A stretch of 64,000 nucleotides of DNA from Haloferula sp. BvORR071. GTDB lineage: Bacteria; Verrucomicrobiota; Verrucomicrobiia; Verrucomicrobiales; Akkermansiaceae. Under the pieces are notes generated by a model that saw only the letters and a list, made by a program, of their open reading frames with translations, was not told the origin of the DNA and did no database searches. Location of the stretch: the NCBI RefSeq assembly GCF_000739615.1, contig NZ_BATP01000047.1, positions 1 to 64,000 of the forward strand, given 5' to 3'. Both the position numbers and the translations under genes were made by a program. Shown piece after piece: positions 1-6,959 of the stretch. The number at the start of each line of letters is the position of its first letter. Positions within the stretch are counted from its first letter, which is position 1.

Positions 1-222
1 TCCCCGCAGGGTGCCGTCCTGCTGGAAGCCGGATGGGGTGGCCTGGGTGGAGACTTGGATGGTGCGTTCGGCGGTGGGATCGACGGTAAGGATGCACTCC
101 TGACCGTAGGGATAGGCGACCTTGGCGCCGCTGGAGGTGGAGCCGCCGGGGTTTTGCGCCCGGAGGTCGAAGAACGCGACGCCGGCGAGAAGGACGGCGA
201 ACAGGACAAGTGTCGTTTTCAT
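1..222 (-). CDS. Secreted protein of unknown function, N-terminal part only
   Basis: An open frame enters from the left edge and reads on the minus strand from an ATG at 222; only the first 74 residues are in the window. The N-terminus (MKTTLVLFAVLLAGVAFFD, then LRAQ) is a classical signal peptide with cleavage likely near the AQ. It is followed by a Gly/Ser-rich stretch and a beta-rich segment containing CILTVDPTAERTIQV. No family can be named from this fragment. It is divergent from the histidine kinase gene, and the 300 bases between them hold a candidate operator. Confidence 0.6.
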   Translation of the reverse strand, partial: MKTTLVLFAVLLAGVAFFDLRAQNPGGSTSSGAKVAYPYGQECILTVDPTAERTIQVSTQATPSGFQQDGTLRG

Positions 223-524
223 GATGTGACGGGAATACGGGGGATGGAAACCTAACACCATGCACGGAAATCCCGCGGCGGCAAGGATGCGGGGGCTGCG
301 GGTGGCATAGCGACTGCGGATTCCACAATGTGAGCGAATCACATAAGCCAAGAAAACGCGGAGGAGAAAGGGGCGTGAAGGCCCGGATATCCCCGTGGTT
401 GCTTGAAATGCCACCGATCCGGCCTCACCCGGCGGGTGCCGCCTAAGGGGTGCATTCCGCTCCGGAGGCAGCAGGCCGCCGTTGCAGAATCCCGAGAGGC
501 CGTCCCATCCCAACCACAGCAGTC
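223..524. other. Divergent intergenic region
   Basis: About 300 bases separate the minus-strand secreted protein from the histidine kinase. Short frames run through it but none looks coding. The only structure I can support is the inverted repeat at 328-344, listed separately. Confidence 0.5.
328..344. promoter_or_regulatory. Candidate CRP/FNR-like operator palindrome
   Basis: The sequence ATGTGA-gcgaa-TCACAT is a perfect 6-base inverted repeat with a 5-base spacer. It matches the TGTGA/TCACA half sites known for CRP-family regulators, although the classical spacing is 6. It lies 106 bases upstream of the minus-strand secreted protein and about 180 bases upstream of the histidine kinase ATG. 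The regulator is unknown; this is inference from the motif only. Confidence 0.3.
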
Positions 525-2393
525 ATGGCCCCAGTTCTTCCAGATTCTTATGACGGCGGTCCCCTTGAGCCGGGGGCAGGCGATCTGGCGCCGGTGATGA
601 TCTGGAGTGCGGATGAGGAGGGCCGCTGCTCCGACCTGAGCCCCTCATGGTATGACTTCACCGGGCTGCCGCCGGGCGGTGACTTGACCGACGATTGGCT
701 TGAGGGGCTGCATGTCGAGGACCGGGCGGATGCCGGGGAGCTGCTGAGGGATGCGCGCCGGCGGCCACCGGGCACCGCGATCGAATACCGGGTGCGGCGG
801 AGTGACGGGGAGTTCCGCTGGTTTCTGGATACCGCCCTGCCGCGGCAGGGGGAGGCTGCGGGCTACATCGGCTCGATGACCGACATTACCGAGCGCAAAT
901 CGGCGGAGAGTGCAGTGCGCCAGAGCGAGGAGCTCTTCCGGACCTTGGCCAACTCGATCCCGCAACTGGCTTGGATGGCGCAGCCGGATGGGAAGATCTT
1001 TTGGTTCAACCAGCGCTGGTATGACTACACCGGCGGCGAGCGTGGAAGCGCTGCGGCCGAGGACTGGAGGAGCTTCCACGGAGAGACAAACGGAATGGCC
1101 ACGGCCTTCGACAGGGCGATCCGCAAGGGGACCCCCTTCGGGGAGGCCTTTACCCTCCGCCGGGCGGACGGTGACTACCGCTGGCACCTCTGCCAGATGC
1201 TGCCAGTGCGCGATCGGGAGGGAGTGCTCCGCCTGTGGTTCGGGACCCACACCGACATTACCGAGGAGCGCGAGGCCCAGCACCGCAAGGACCGCTTCCT
1301 GGCGACGCTTGCCCACGAATTGCGCAATCCCCTCGCGCCGATCTTGACGGGGCTCGAAGTCATCCGATCTTCGACCCCCGGATCTGAGACCGTCGTGAGG
1401 GTAGCCGCCATGATGGAACGCCAGACCCGGCAAATGGTTCACCTGATCGATGATTTGTTAGATATGTCCCGCATCAACACCGGCAAGATCGTGCTCAAGA
1501 AGGAGCAGGTGAACCTGGATGAGGTGCTGCGCAGTGCGGTGGAGGCGGCCCAGCCTGTGATCCTGCAGCACGACCACCATTTCCAGATGCGTGAGGCCGA
1601 GGTGGCGGTGCAGGTGGAGGTGGATCCGCACCGCATGGCTCAGGTGGTTTCCAACCTGCTGTCGAACGCGGCCAAATACACGCCGCCGGGCGGGCATATC
1701 CAATTGCTGCACGGGGTGGATGAGGGGACGCGGCCGTGGATCGCGGTGGTGGATGACGGGGAGGGAATCGCGGCGGAGCGCCGCGAATCGATCTTCGATC
1801 TCTTTGAACAGGATGATCACGGGCGACAGGATGGCCTGGGCATCGGGCTGACGCTGGTGAAGTCGCTGGTGGAACTGCACGGGGGAACGATCGAGGTGGT
1901 GAGCGAAGGAGTCGGGAAAGGCAGCCGCTTCACGGTGAGACTGCCCGCCGAGAGCCTGTGTGCGGAGCTGGCCCTAACAGCCGTGGATGGCGGGGCCGAA
2001 AGCCCGGCCGGTGATGGCGGCTTGCGGCATGTGCTGGTGGTGGATGATGGCAAGACCACGGCGGATATCCTGGCAATGTTCTTCGAGATGGAAGGCAAGG
2101 ATGTGAAGGTGGCCTATGACGGCGAGGAGGCGGTGGCAGTGGCGGAGCAAAAGATGCCGCAACTGATCCTGATGGATCTGGGGATGCCGCGGATGGACGG
2201 CTTTGAGGCGGCGCGGCGTATCCGGCAGCTTCCCGGTGGTGCGGGCGTGACGATGGTCGCGCTCAGCGGCTGGGGCCGCGAGGAGGACAAACGGCAGTCG
2301 CGCGAAGCGGGATTTGACTATCACTTGGTGAAGCCAGTGAGTCCTGGGGATTTGCGCGGGTTGATGGAGAGATTAGCAAAGGGTGCCGAGTGA
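525..2393 (+). CDS. PAS-PAS hybrid sensor histidine kinase with receiver domain
   Basis: This is a cytoplasmic two-component sensor of about 622 residues with no membrane segment. Two PAS/PAC modules cover roughly residues 20-245; both end in a TDIT-E PAC signature. The H-box is LATLAHELRNPLAP with the phospho-accepting His near residue 264. An HATPase domain follows, with N-box SNLLSNAAKYTPPGG, G1 VVDDGEGI and G2 GLGIGLTLVK. A C-terminal receiver carries the phosphorylatable Asp near residue 551 (LILMDLGMPRMDG) and the conserved Lys in HLVKPV. The ATG at 525 is preferred over one at 450, because the 25 extra residues are low-complexity and precede the first PAS. The signal sensed is unknown, and no separate response regulator is adjacent. 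Confidence 0.9.
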   Translation: MAPVLPDSYDGGPLEPGAGDLAPVMIWSADEEGRCSDLSPSWYDFTGLPPGGDLTDDWLEGLHVEDRADAGELLRDARRRPPGTAIEYRVRRSDGEFRWFLDTALPRQGEAAGYIGSMTDITERKSAESAVRQSEELFRTLANSIPQLAWMAQPDGKIFWFNQRWYDYTGGERGSAAAEDWRSFHGETNGMATAFDRAIRKGTPFGEAFTLRRADGDYRWHLCQMLPVRDREGVLRLWFGTHTDITEEREAQHRKDRFLATLAHELRNPLAPILTGLEVIRSSTPGSETVVRVAAMMERQTRQMVHLIDDLLDMSRINTGKIVLKKEQVNLDEVLRSAVEAAQPVILQHDHHFQMREAEVAVQVEVDPHRMAQVVSNLLSNAAKYTPPGGHIQLLHGVDEGTRPWIAVVDDGEGIAAERRESIFDLFEQDDHGRQDGLGIGLTLVKSLVELHGGTIEVVSEGVGKGSRFTVRLPAESLCAELALTAVDGGAESPAGDGGLRHVLVVDDGKTTADILAMFFEMEGKDVKVAYDGEEAVAVAEQKMPQLILMDLGMPRMDGFEAARRIRQLPGGAGVTMVALSGWGREEDKRQSREAGFDYHLVKPVSPGDLRGLMERLAKGAE

Positions 2394-2426
2394 TCGGTGA
2401 TCTGTGAGAGGCGATTTGAAATTCGA

Positions 2427-2511
2427 GATTTGAGATTTCAGATCGGAGATTGAGGGGGCGCAGTCGTTGCTCCAAGGGTGAGAAAGATCTCACATTTTAA
2501 GATTTGAGATT
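2427..2511. repeat. AT-rich direct repeats (GATTTGAGATT)
   Basis: GATTTGAGATT occurs at 2427-2437 and again at 2501-2511, with related GAGATTGAG words around both copies. The block sits in the non-coding gap after the histidine kinase and is much more AT-rich than the flanking genes. Its function is unknown. Confidence 0.45.
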
Positions 2512-2514
2512 GAG

Positions 2515-2552
2515 CGGCAAAAGAAAGGGCACCCTCCTTGCGGAGAGTGCCC
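2515..2552 (-). terminator. Rho-independent terminator of the DUF2383 gene
   Basis: Read on the minus strand, the outer arms GGGCAC/GTGCCC (2527-2532 with 2547-2552) and inner arms CTCC/GGAG close a TTGC-type loop and are followed by CTTTCTTTTGCC. The hairpin lies 40 bases beyond the stop codon at 2592. Confidence 0.75.
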
Positions 2553-2591
2553 ATTTCCAGCCCTAGAAAATCGGGTATTCGAGCGCCCGGC

Positions 2592-3032
2592 TTATTTGGC
2601 GCGGACGCGGCGGAGGGAGTCGAGGTGGCGCTCGAGACGGGGGAGCAGGACGTCGCGGATCTCCTGCTTGATCTCATCCATGATCTCGGGGTCGTCGAGG
2701 GCGACCATATAGTCGTCGACACCGGAGAGCTCACCAGCTTCCAGAGCCATGAGGGTGGTGGTTTGGCCGAAGACCTTGGCAAAGCCTTCGACGGCTTTGG
2801 CGAATTGGCCCCAGACGCCGGAGTTTTCGTCAGGCTGCACCCCCATGTCATCAATGTGGCGACGCAAGCGCACAACACTATCCTGGTGGTCGGCGCGGAT
2901 CGACATCAGCAGCGAGCGCTCCGGTTCGCGGCGGAACTTGCCCAAAGCCTGTGTGTAAGTTTCCACGGCCGAGAGTTCACCGCGCAGGAGGCTATTCGAG
3001 ACCTCGATGCATTCGTCGAAGGTAGCAGTCAT
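2592..3032 (-). CDS. DUF2383 (PA2169-type) ferritin-like four-helix-bundle protein
   Basis: This 146-residue all-helical protein has the features of the DUF2383/PA2169 family. It has an N-terminal helix with CIEVSNSLLRGELSAVETY, a second with SIRADHQDSVVRLRRHIDDMG, a hydrophobic central helix (GQTTTLMALEAGELSGVDDY) and a C-terminal basic helix. Regularly spaced Glu/His residues suit a ferritin-like bundle, but metal binding is not shown. Family members are small stress-associated proteins of unknown exact function. The gene is monocistronic, with its own terminator. A second, unrelated ferritin-like protein (DUF892) is encoded 1.7 kb away. Confidence 0.8.
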   Translation of the reverse strand: MTATFDECIEVSNSLLRGELSAVETYTQALGKFRREPERSLLMSIRADHQDSVVRLRRHIDDMGVQPDENSGVWGQFAKAVEGFAKVFGQTTTLMALEAGELSGVDDYMVALDDPEIMDEIKQEIRDVLLPRLERHLDSLRRVRAK

Positions 3033-3233
3033 GTTCGATTAAGGGTTGATGAAAACCTTCATCGCAATCCGCGCGCCGTCCTTGGGTAAAGGGTCTGCCG
3101 CTTGATTCAGAGCGACTTGGGTTGTGCTGGTGGTTTGGGCGAAGGTCGCGCGGGGTGCGGCATTGCGCGATGGCCTGCACTCCGGCGTGTAAAATGCACG
3201 TTACCAAGGAGAGGCGTGCCATTTCTGCTAGAG

Positions 3234-3276
3234 TAAAAATACCCGAGCAAGCTGGCCTGTCAGCCACCTGCTTGGG
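3234..3276 (-). terminator. Terminator of the fasciclin gene
   Basis: An eight-pair stem (3242-3249 with 3269-3276, including one G-U pair) is followed on the minus strand by TATTTTTAC. It lies 20 bases past the fasciclin stop codon. Confidence 0.65.
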
Positions 3277-3295
3277 CATTCGTTTGATCGGTTAT

Positions 3296-3793
3296 CTATT
3301 CGCGGTCGGGCTCCAGGACCATGTTGATGATGTGGACTGTTCCGTTGCCGCTTTCGACGTCCTTCTTGATGACCTCGGCGCGGCCGACCCAGATGGTTCC
3401 GAGGGCATGGTTCAGCACCAGCTTGCTGCCTTGAAGAGTTGCGTGCTCTTCGGTGTCGATCTTTGCGGAGGGAAAGTCTCCAGGGACAATGTGGTAGGCG
3501 ATCAGATCTGCCAGCCGCTGCTTGTTCGACGGCTTCAGCAGTTTTTCGAGTGTGCCTGCCGGCAGCATGCGGAAGGCGTCGTCGTTGGGTGCCAGGATGG
3601 TGTAAGGACCACTGCGATGCAGGGTCGCTTCGAGGCCAGCGGCCTTCACCAGCCTGGTGAAGGTAGTGAGCCCGGGCTCTGCGGCGATGGTTGCCGGGAG
3701 ATCCTTCGAACGCATCGGAGTTTCGGCGGCGGAATCGAAAATGGTTCCGCCCGCAAGGGTCGCGATGATCGCGAGAGTGCATGTAGTCTTCAT
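3296..3793 (-). CDS. Secreted fasciclin (FAS1) domain protein
   Basis: The protein has 165 residues: a signal peptide (MKTTCTLAIIATLAGGTIFD) and then one FAS1 domain. The domain shows both conserved boxes: H1, GPYTILAPNDDAF at about residues 62-74, and H2, HIINMVLEPD at the C-terminus, with the central AYHIVPG motif. FAS1 domains mediate adhesion at the cell surface or in the periplasm. The start is fixed by an unusually good Shine-Dalgarno, AAGGAGG, 5 bases before the ATG at 3793; the frame stays open 43 codons further upstream, but that part has no family similarity. A terminator follows the gene. Confidence 0.9.
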   Translation of the reverse strand: MKTTCTLAIIATLAGGTIFDSAAETPMRSKDLPATIAAEPGLTTFTRLVKAAGLEATLHRSGPYTILAPNDDAFRMLPAGTLEKLLKPSNKQRLADLIAYHIVPGDFPSAKIDTEEHATLQGSKLVLNHALGTIWVGRAEVIKKDVESGNGTVHIINMVLEPDRE

Positions 3794-4015
3794 GATATCC
3801 TCCTTGTGGTCACGGTGAGGGAAGCGGAATGCCTCCCACCACGGACTATCCAGCAGCTGGCATGCGGATTGGAAAAGAATGCGTCCTCCGGGAAATCTCC
3901 CGTTGCGGAAGCCCGGATCCATGCGGAGGGTGACTACTGCAAATCGCGAAGGGCGAAGGCGCGACTGTTAGGGGGGTGCGCCTTGACCGGGCGCGCTTGC
4001 GCTCTACGGTCCGCC

Positions 4016-4375
4016 ATGGGATTTCGCGCGGCCGAGGGCTATGCAACACTGGAACTGTGGCCGGAAGTGATCGAGGAACTCGACGAAGTTCCGCAGTCCA
4101 TACGCCTGACGCCGGAGGTATTGCGCCTTGAATTGCGGGCCTGCGTGGCGCTGCAGGAGTGGCAGCACGGGGTGCAGATCGCGGGCAACTTGGGCAGGAT
4201 GGGGGCTCTGGAGCGGATGATGGCGGCGGGCTTCTACGCCACGCTGGCGCGTGAGTTCTTCCGCTGCGGCCAGCATGGCGATGCGAAGGCGGCGCTGCAC
4301 CAAGCGGTGGAGACATGGCCATCCTGTCGGGATCTAGTGATGAAGGATCCCGCGCTGGTGGCCGCGATCTTATGA
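4016..4375 (+). CDS. TPR-type helical repeat protein
   Basis: This 119-residue protein contains about three degenerate TPR-like helix pairs, for example AAEGYATLELWPEVIEELDE, EVLRLELRACVALQEW and YATLAREFFRCGQHGDAKAA. Short TPR proteins of this pattern are common in Verrucomicrobiota and presumably act as protein-interaction scaffolds; no partner is evident. The ATG at 4016 is chosen because the long open frame upstream of it lies antisense to the fasciclin gene and has no protein character. The gene is divergent from the fasciclin gene. Confidence 0.65.
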   Translation: MGFRAAEGYATLELWPEVIEELDEVPQSIRLTPEVLRLELRACVALQEWQHGVQIAGNLGRMGALERMMAAGFYATLAREFFRCGQHGDAKAALHQAVETWPSCRDLVMKDPALVAAIL

Positions 4376-4718
4376 TCGGCGTGTCAGTGGAAATACGGAT
4401 GAAGCAGCGGTGGTTTTCCCCTTGCGATCAAGCGTTTCGGTAGGAAGTTAATTCAGGAAAAGTGGCGACTGAGTCTGGGGGGAGTTGGTCGCCCGCTATC
4501 CGGAAGGCCCTCGGAACGCAAGTTCCGGGGGCTTTCCTTTGCGCCCGGAAGGTCGAGAGCGAGAGGCTCCGCAGTTAACGGGTTTCATATCTCGGGTGGA
4601 TTGCAGGCTGCGGTGCCGGGAGATGCATCGTGCATCCGAATGACGGGGCGGCGCAGCGCAAAGGCTTGATGGCAAGCGATTCTGTCGGCGGCACGTTTCT
4701 TGCGAAAGAGGGCCCACC
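4376..4718. other. Intergenic region before the DUF892 gene
   Basis: Apart from the hairpin at 4502-4540, I see no gene or repeat in these 343 bases. The last 150 bases probably contain the promoter of the DUF892 gene. Confidence 0.4.
4502..4540 (+). terminator. Long hairpin with GCAA tetraloop
   Basis: A 16-pair stem (4502-4517 with 4522-4537, two G-U pairs) closes a GCAA tetraloop of the GNRA type and is followed by CCTTTG. It sits 127 bases after the TPR gene. The U tract is short, so it is either a weak terminator or a structured leader of the DUF892 transcript. Confidence 0.5.
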
Positions 4719-5222
4719 ATGATCACCAACCTTGAACAACTCTACTTCGATCAACTCCGCGACCTCTTCAGCGCCGAAACGCAATTGATCGCGGCTCTGC
4801 CCGAGATGGCTGCTAATGCCAGCCATGAGGAACTCCGCGATGCCTTTAACCATCACCTCGATGAGACCCGGACGCAGAAGGCGCGCTTGCAGGAGATCTT
4901 CGAAAGCCACGGGATGCGTGCGGAAGGCGAGGAATGCGATGCGATGCGCGGCCTGGTGAAGGAAGCCAAGAAGCATGTGGAAAACACCAGTCCGGGCAAC
5001 GTGCGCGATGCGGTGCTGATCGCTTCGGGCAACCGCGTGGAGCACTACGAGATCGCCGCCTATGGTGTGGCCCGTGCGTTCGCCCAGTGCCTCGGTTTCG
5101 ATGAGGACGCGCGAATCTTGACCAAATCCATCGAGGAGGAAGGGAACGCTGACAAGGCGCTGACCAAGATCGCTTCCGGCGGGCTCTTCGGCACGGGCGT
5201 AAACGAAGAGGCGACGCATTGA
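4719..5222 (+). CDS. DUF892 (YciE/YciF-type) ferritin-like protein
   Basis: This 167-residue protein belongs to the DUF892 family of ferritin-like proteins. It starts with LEQLYFDQLRDLFSAETQLI, has the central HHLDETRTQKARLQEIFE helix with its Glu/His ligands, and later shows NRVEHYEIAAYGVARAFA and a fourth helix ending in ALTKIA. Homologues are stress-induced proteins with a di-iron site seen in structures; the ligands are visible here, but activity is untested. The ATG at 4719 has AAAGAGGG a few bases upstream. The gene ends with a strong terminator. Confidence 0.88.
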   Translation: MITNLEQLYFDQLRDLFSAETQLIAALPEMAANASHEELRDAFNHHLDETRTQKARLQEIFESHGMRAEGEECDAMRGLVKEAKKHVENTSPGNVRDAVLIASGNRVEHYEIAAYGVARAFAQCLGFDEDARILTKSIEEEGNADKALTKIASGGLFGTGVNEEATH

Positions 5223-5251
5223 TCTTGTCACAATTTCCCCGCCCTAGCATG

Positions 5252-5284
5252 GCCGGATCCGATTCCATCGGTCCGGCTTTTTTC
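5252..5284 (+). terminator. Rho-independent terminator of the DUF892 gene
   Basis: GCCGGA/TCCGGC outer arms and CCGAT/ATCGG inner arms, with a one-base bulge and a three-base loop, are followed by six T. It lies 30 bases after the stop codon, between converging genes. Confidence 0.88.
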
Positions 5285-5308
5285 CATTTGTATCCGAAGT
5301 GGCCCCGC

Positions 5309-6535
5309 CTAGCGGTCGAAGCGAAATGGCACGGCCCACGGGTGCTCCTTGCCACGGAGTGCCGCTCGAATGATCTCCGCGGCGACGACGCTGTAGATCA
5401 CGCCATTCCCGCCGAAGCCGAGGGCGAAGTAGCAGAGGGAATGCTTGCGGTAGCTGCCGATGTAGGCGAGGCCGTCATTCGTCTCGCCGAAGGTGCCAGC
5501 CCAAGAGAAGGCGCTCTCCATGCGGACTTGCGGGAACAGGTCGTGGAAGCGCTTTTCGAGCCGCTTGGTCTTGCGGGGAACGAGGTGGTCACGCGCGGCG
5601 GGATTGCGGAAAGGCAGGTCCTCGCCGCCGATGATTGCGCGGCCATCGGCATCGCCGCGCAGGTAGAAGTAGGGGCGTGCGGTCTCCCACAGCAGGCAGC
5701 GCCGCCACCAGCCTGGCGCTTCTTCCAAAGGTTCGGAAGCGAGGGCGAAGGAGCTGTGTAGGGTCACGAGCTTAGCGGTGTCGAAGAGGCATTCGGTCTC
5801 ATAGCCCATGGCGACGACGAGGCGCTTGGCCCGCACCTTGCCGCCGCGGTGGGTGCGGAGGATGAGCCCGGCGGCATCGATTTCCACGGCAGTGACGCGG
5901 GTGCGGTCGAAGATCTTGCCGCCGCGGCGCACAAGCTCAGCCAGCAGGCCATGGGCGAGGCGGTAGGCATCCACTTCCGCAGCTTGCGGCGAGTGAAGGG
6001 CGAGATGGCCTTGGAAGCTGAAGTGATCCGCGATTTCGGACGGTGACCATTCGTGGACTTCGATGCCGGCCTGGCGCCGCGCTTCCGCCTCTTTTCGCAG
6101 GACGGGCACGTCGCGCGGGCGCGAAGCGAGATAGACGCTGTCCTTGCGGGTGAAATTGCAAGCTTCCAAGCCCAGGCTGACCACGCGTTCTTCTAACAGA
6201 TCAATGGCATCGTGGCAGGCGAGGTAGGCAGTTCGCGCGGCATCGGTGCCGTATTGCGCGATGAGGTCGATGAGATGGGTGTCGACCTCATATTGCAGCA
6301 AGGCGGTGCTGGCGCTGGTGCTCCCGGTGGCGACATCGCGGCCATCGAGCACGATGACTTCGTGGCCATCGGCGCTCAGGGCCTCGGCGATGAGGGCACC
6401 GGTGATGCCGGCGCCGAGGATGGCCACATCGCAGGCGACGTCTTCATCCAGCGGCGGGTAGTTCGCGAGGATGCCGTTCTTCTCGCGCCAGTAGGCGTGC
6501 CCGGAACTCAGGTCCATGCAGGGGGAGGGGTCCAT
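5309..6535 (-). CDS. FAD-dependent oxidoreductase (DAO family)
   Basis: The protein has about 408 residues. A dinucleotide-binding Rossmann motif lies near the N-terminus (VAILGAGITGALIAEALS) and the second strand ends in VIVLDGRD, followed by a STSAST loop. A C-terminal FAD-contacting segment (GLAYIGSYRK, then ALGFGGNGV) completes the DAO fold. Such enzymes oxidise amine C-N bonds with FAD; the substrate cannot be told. Start codons at 6535 or 6517 both fit. Longer readings would overlap the upstream small gene. Only 11 bases separate it from that gene, so the two are probably co-transcribed. Confidence 0.85.
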   Translation of the reverse strand: MDPSPCMDLSSGHAYWREKNGILANYPPLDEDVACDVAILGAGITGALIAEALSADGHEVIVLDGRDVATGSTSASTALLQYEVDTHLIDLIAQYGTDAARTAYLACHDAIDLLEERVVSLGLEACNFTRKDSVYLASRPRDVPVLRKEAEARRQAGIEVHEWSPSEIADHFSFQGHLALHSPQAAEVDAYRLAHGLLAELVRRGGKIFDRTRVTAVEIDAAGLILRTHRGGKVRAKRLVVAMGYETECLFDTAKLVTLHSSFALASEPLEEAPGWWRRCLLWETARPYFYLRGDADGRAIIGGEDLPFRNPAARDHLVPRKTKRLEKRFHDLFPQVRMESAFSWAGTFGETNDGLAYIGSYRKHSLCYFALGFGGNGVIYSVVAAEIIRAALRGKEHPWAVPFRFDR

Positions 6536-6546
6536 GAGCTGAAGGA

Positions 6547-6768
6547 TTAGAAACGCCTGCGCTTGGTTCGGACTTGTGGCGGCGGTGGCGGCACCGCTTC
6601 GACCGGTCCCTCGCGATCCACCACCACGTCCAGGCAATGGCCTCCCGGTGCGGCGTGCTCCTCGATGTGGCAATGGATGCCCTTGCGGCGGAGCTGGGTT
6701 ACTTCAGCAGCCGCTTGTTCGTGCGCCGCCAAGATTTCGCGTGCGGGGATGAGCGTGTCTTTCTTCAC
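6547..6768 (-). CDS. Small hypothetical protein upstream of the oxidoreductase
   Basis: This 73-residue protein begins with a GTG codon at 6768 and is mixed in composition: MKKDTLIPAREILAAHEQAA, an HCHIEEHAAPGGH segment rich in His/Cys, and a proline run then TKRRRF at the end. The stop lies 11 bases before the start of the oxidoreductase. The His/Cys cluster could bind metal, but no family is recognised. It is possibly an accessory protein of the oxidoreductase. Confidence 0.5.
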   Translation of the reverse strand: MKKDTLIPAREILAAHEQAAAEVTQLRRKGIHCHIEEHAAPGGHCLDVVVDREGPVEAVPPPPPQVRTKRRRF

Positions 6769-6959
6769 TCTTCAGCTTCGCCCTTGGCCTGCACTCGTGC
6801 AAGCGGCGAGCGTGGTTGGTTCCATGCGGAGGGATCATGCATTTCGCGGCCGGGTGCATCCCGCACCGCATGCATTCCGCATGCTTGGAAACTGCTATGG
6901 TATTGAAGTCAGGGGCTTATGGGCGAGGGCACAGGCTTTGCTGAGGGAGGTGAGAACTT

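Noticed and set aside
3122..4015. Upstream extension of the TPR gene frame
   Set aside because: This part lies antisense to the well-supported fasciclin gene and has no protein character.
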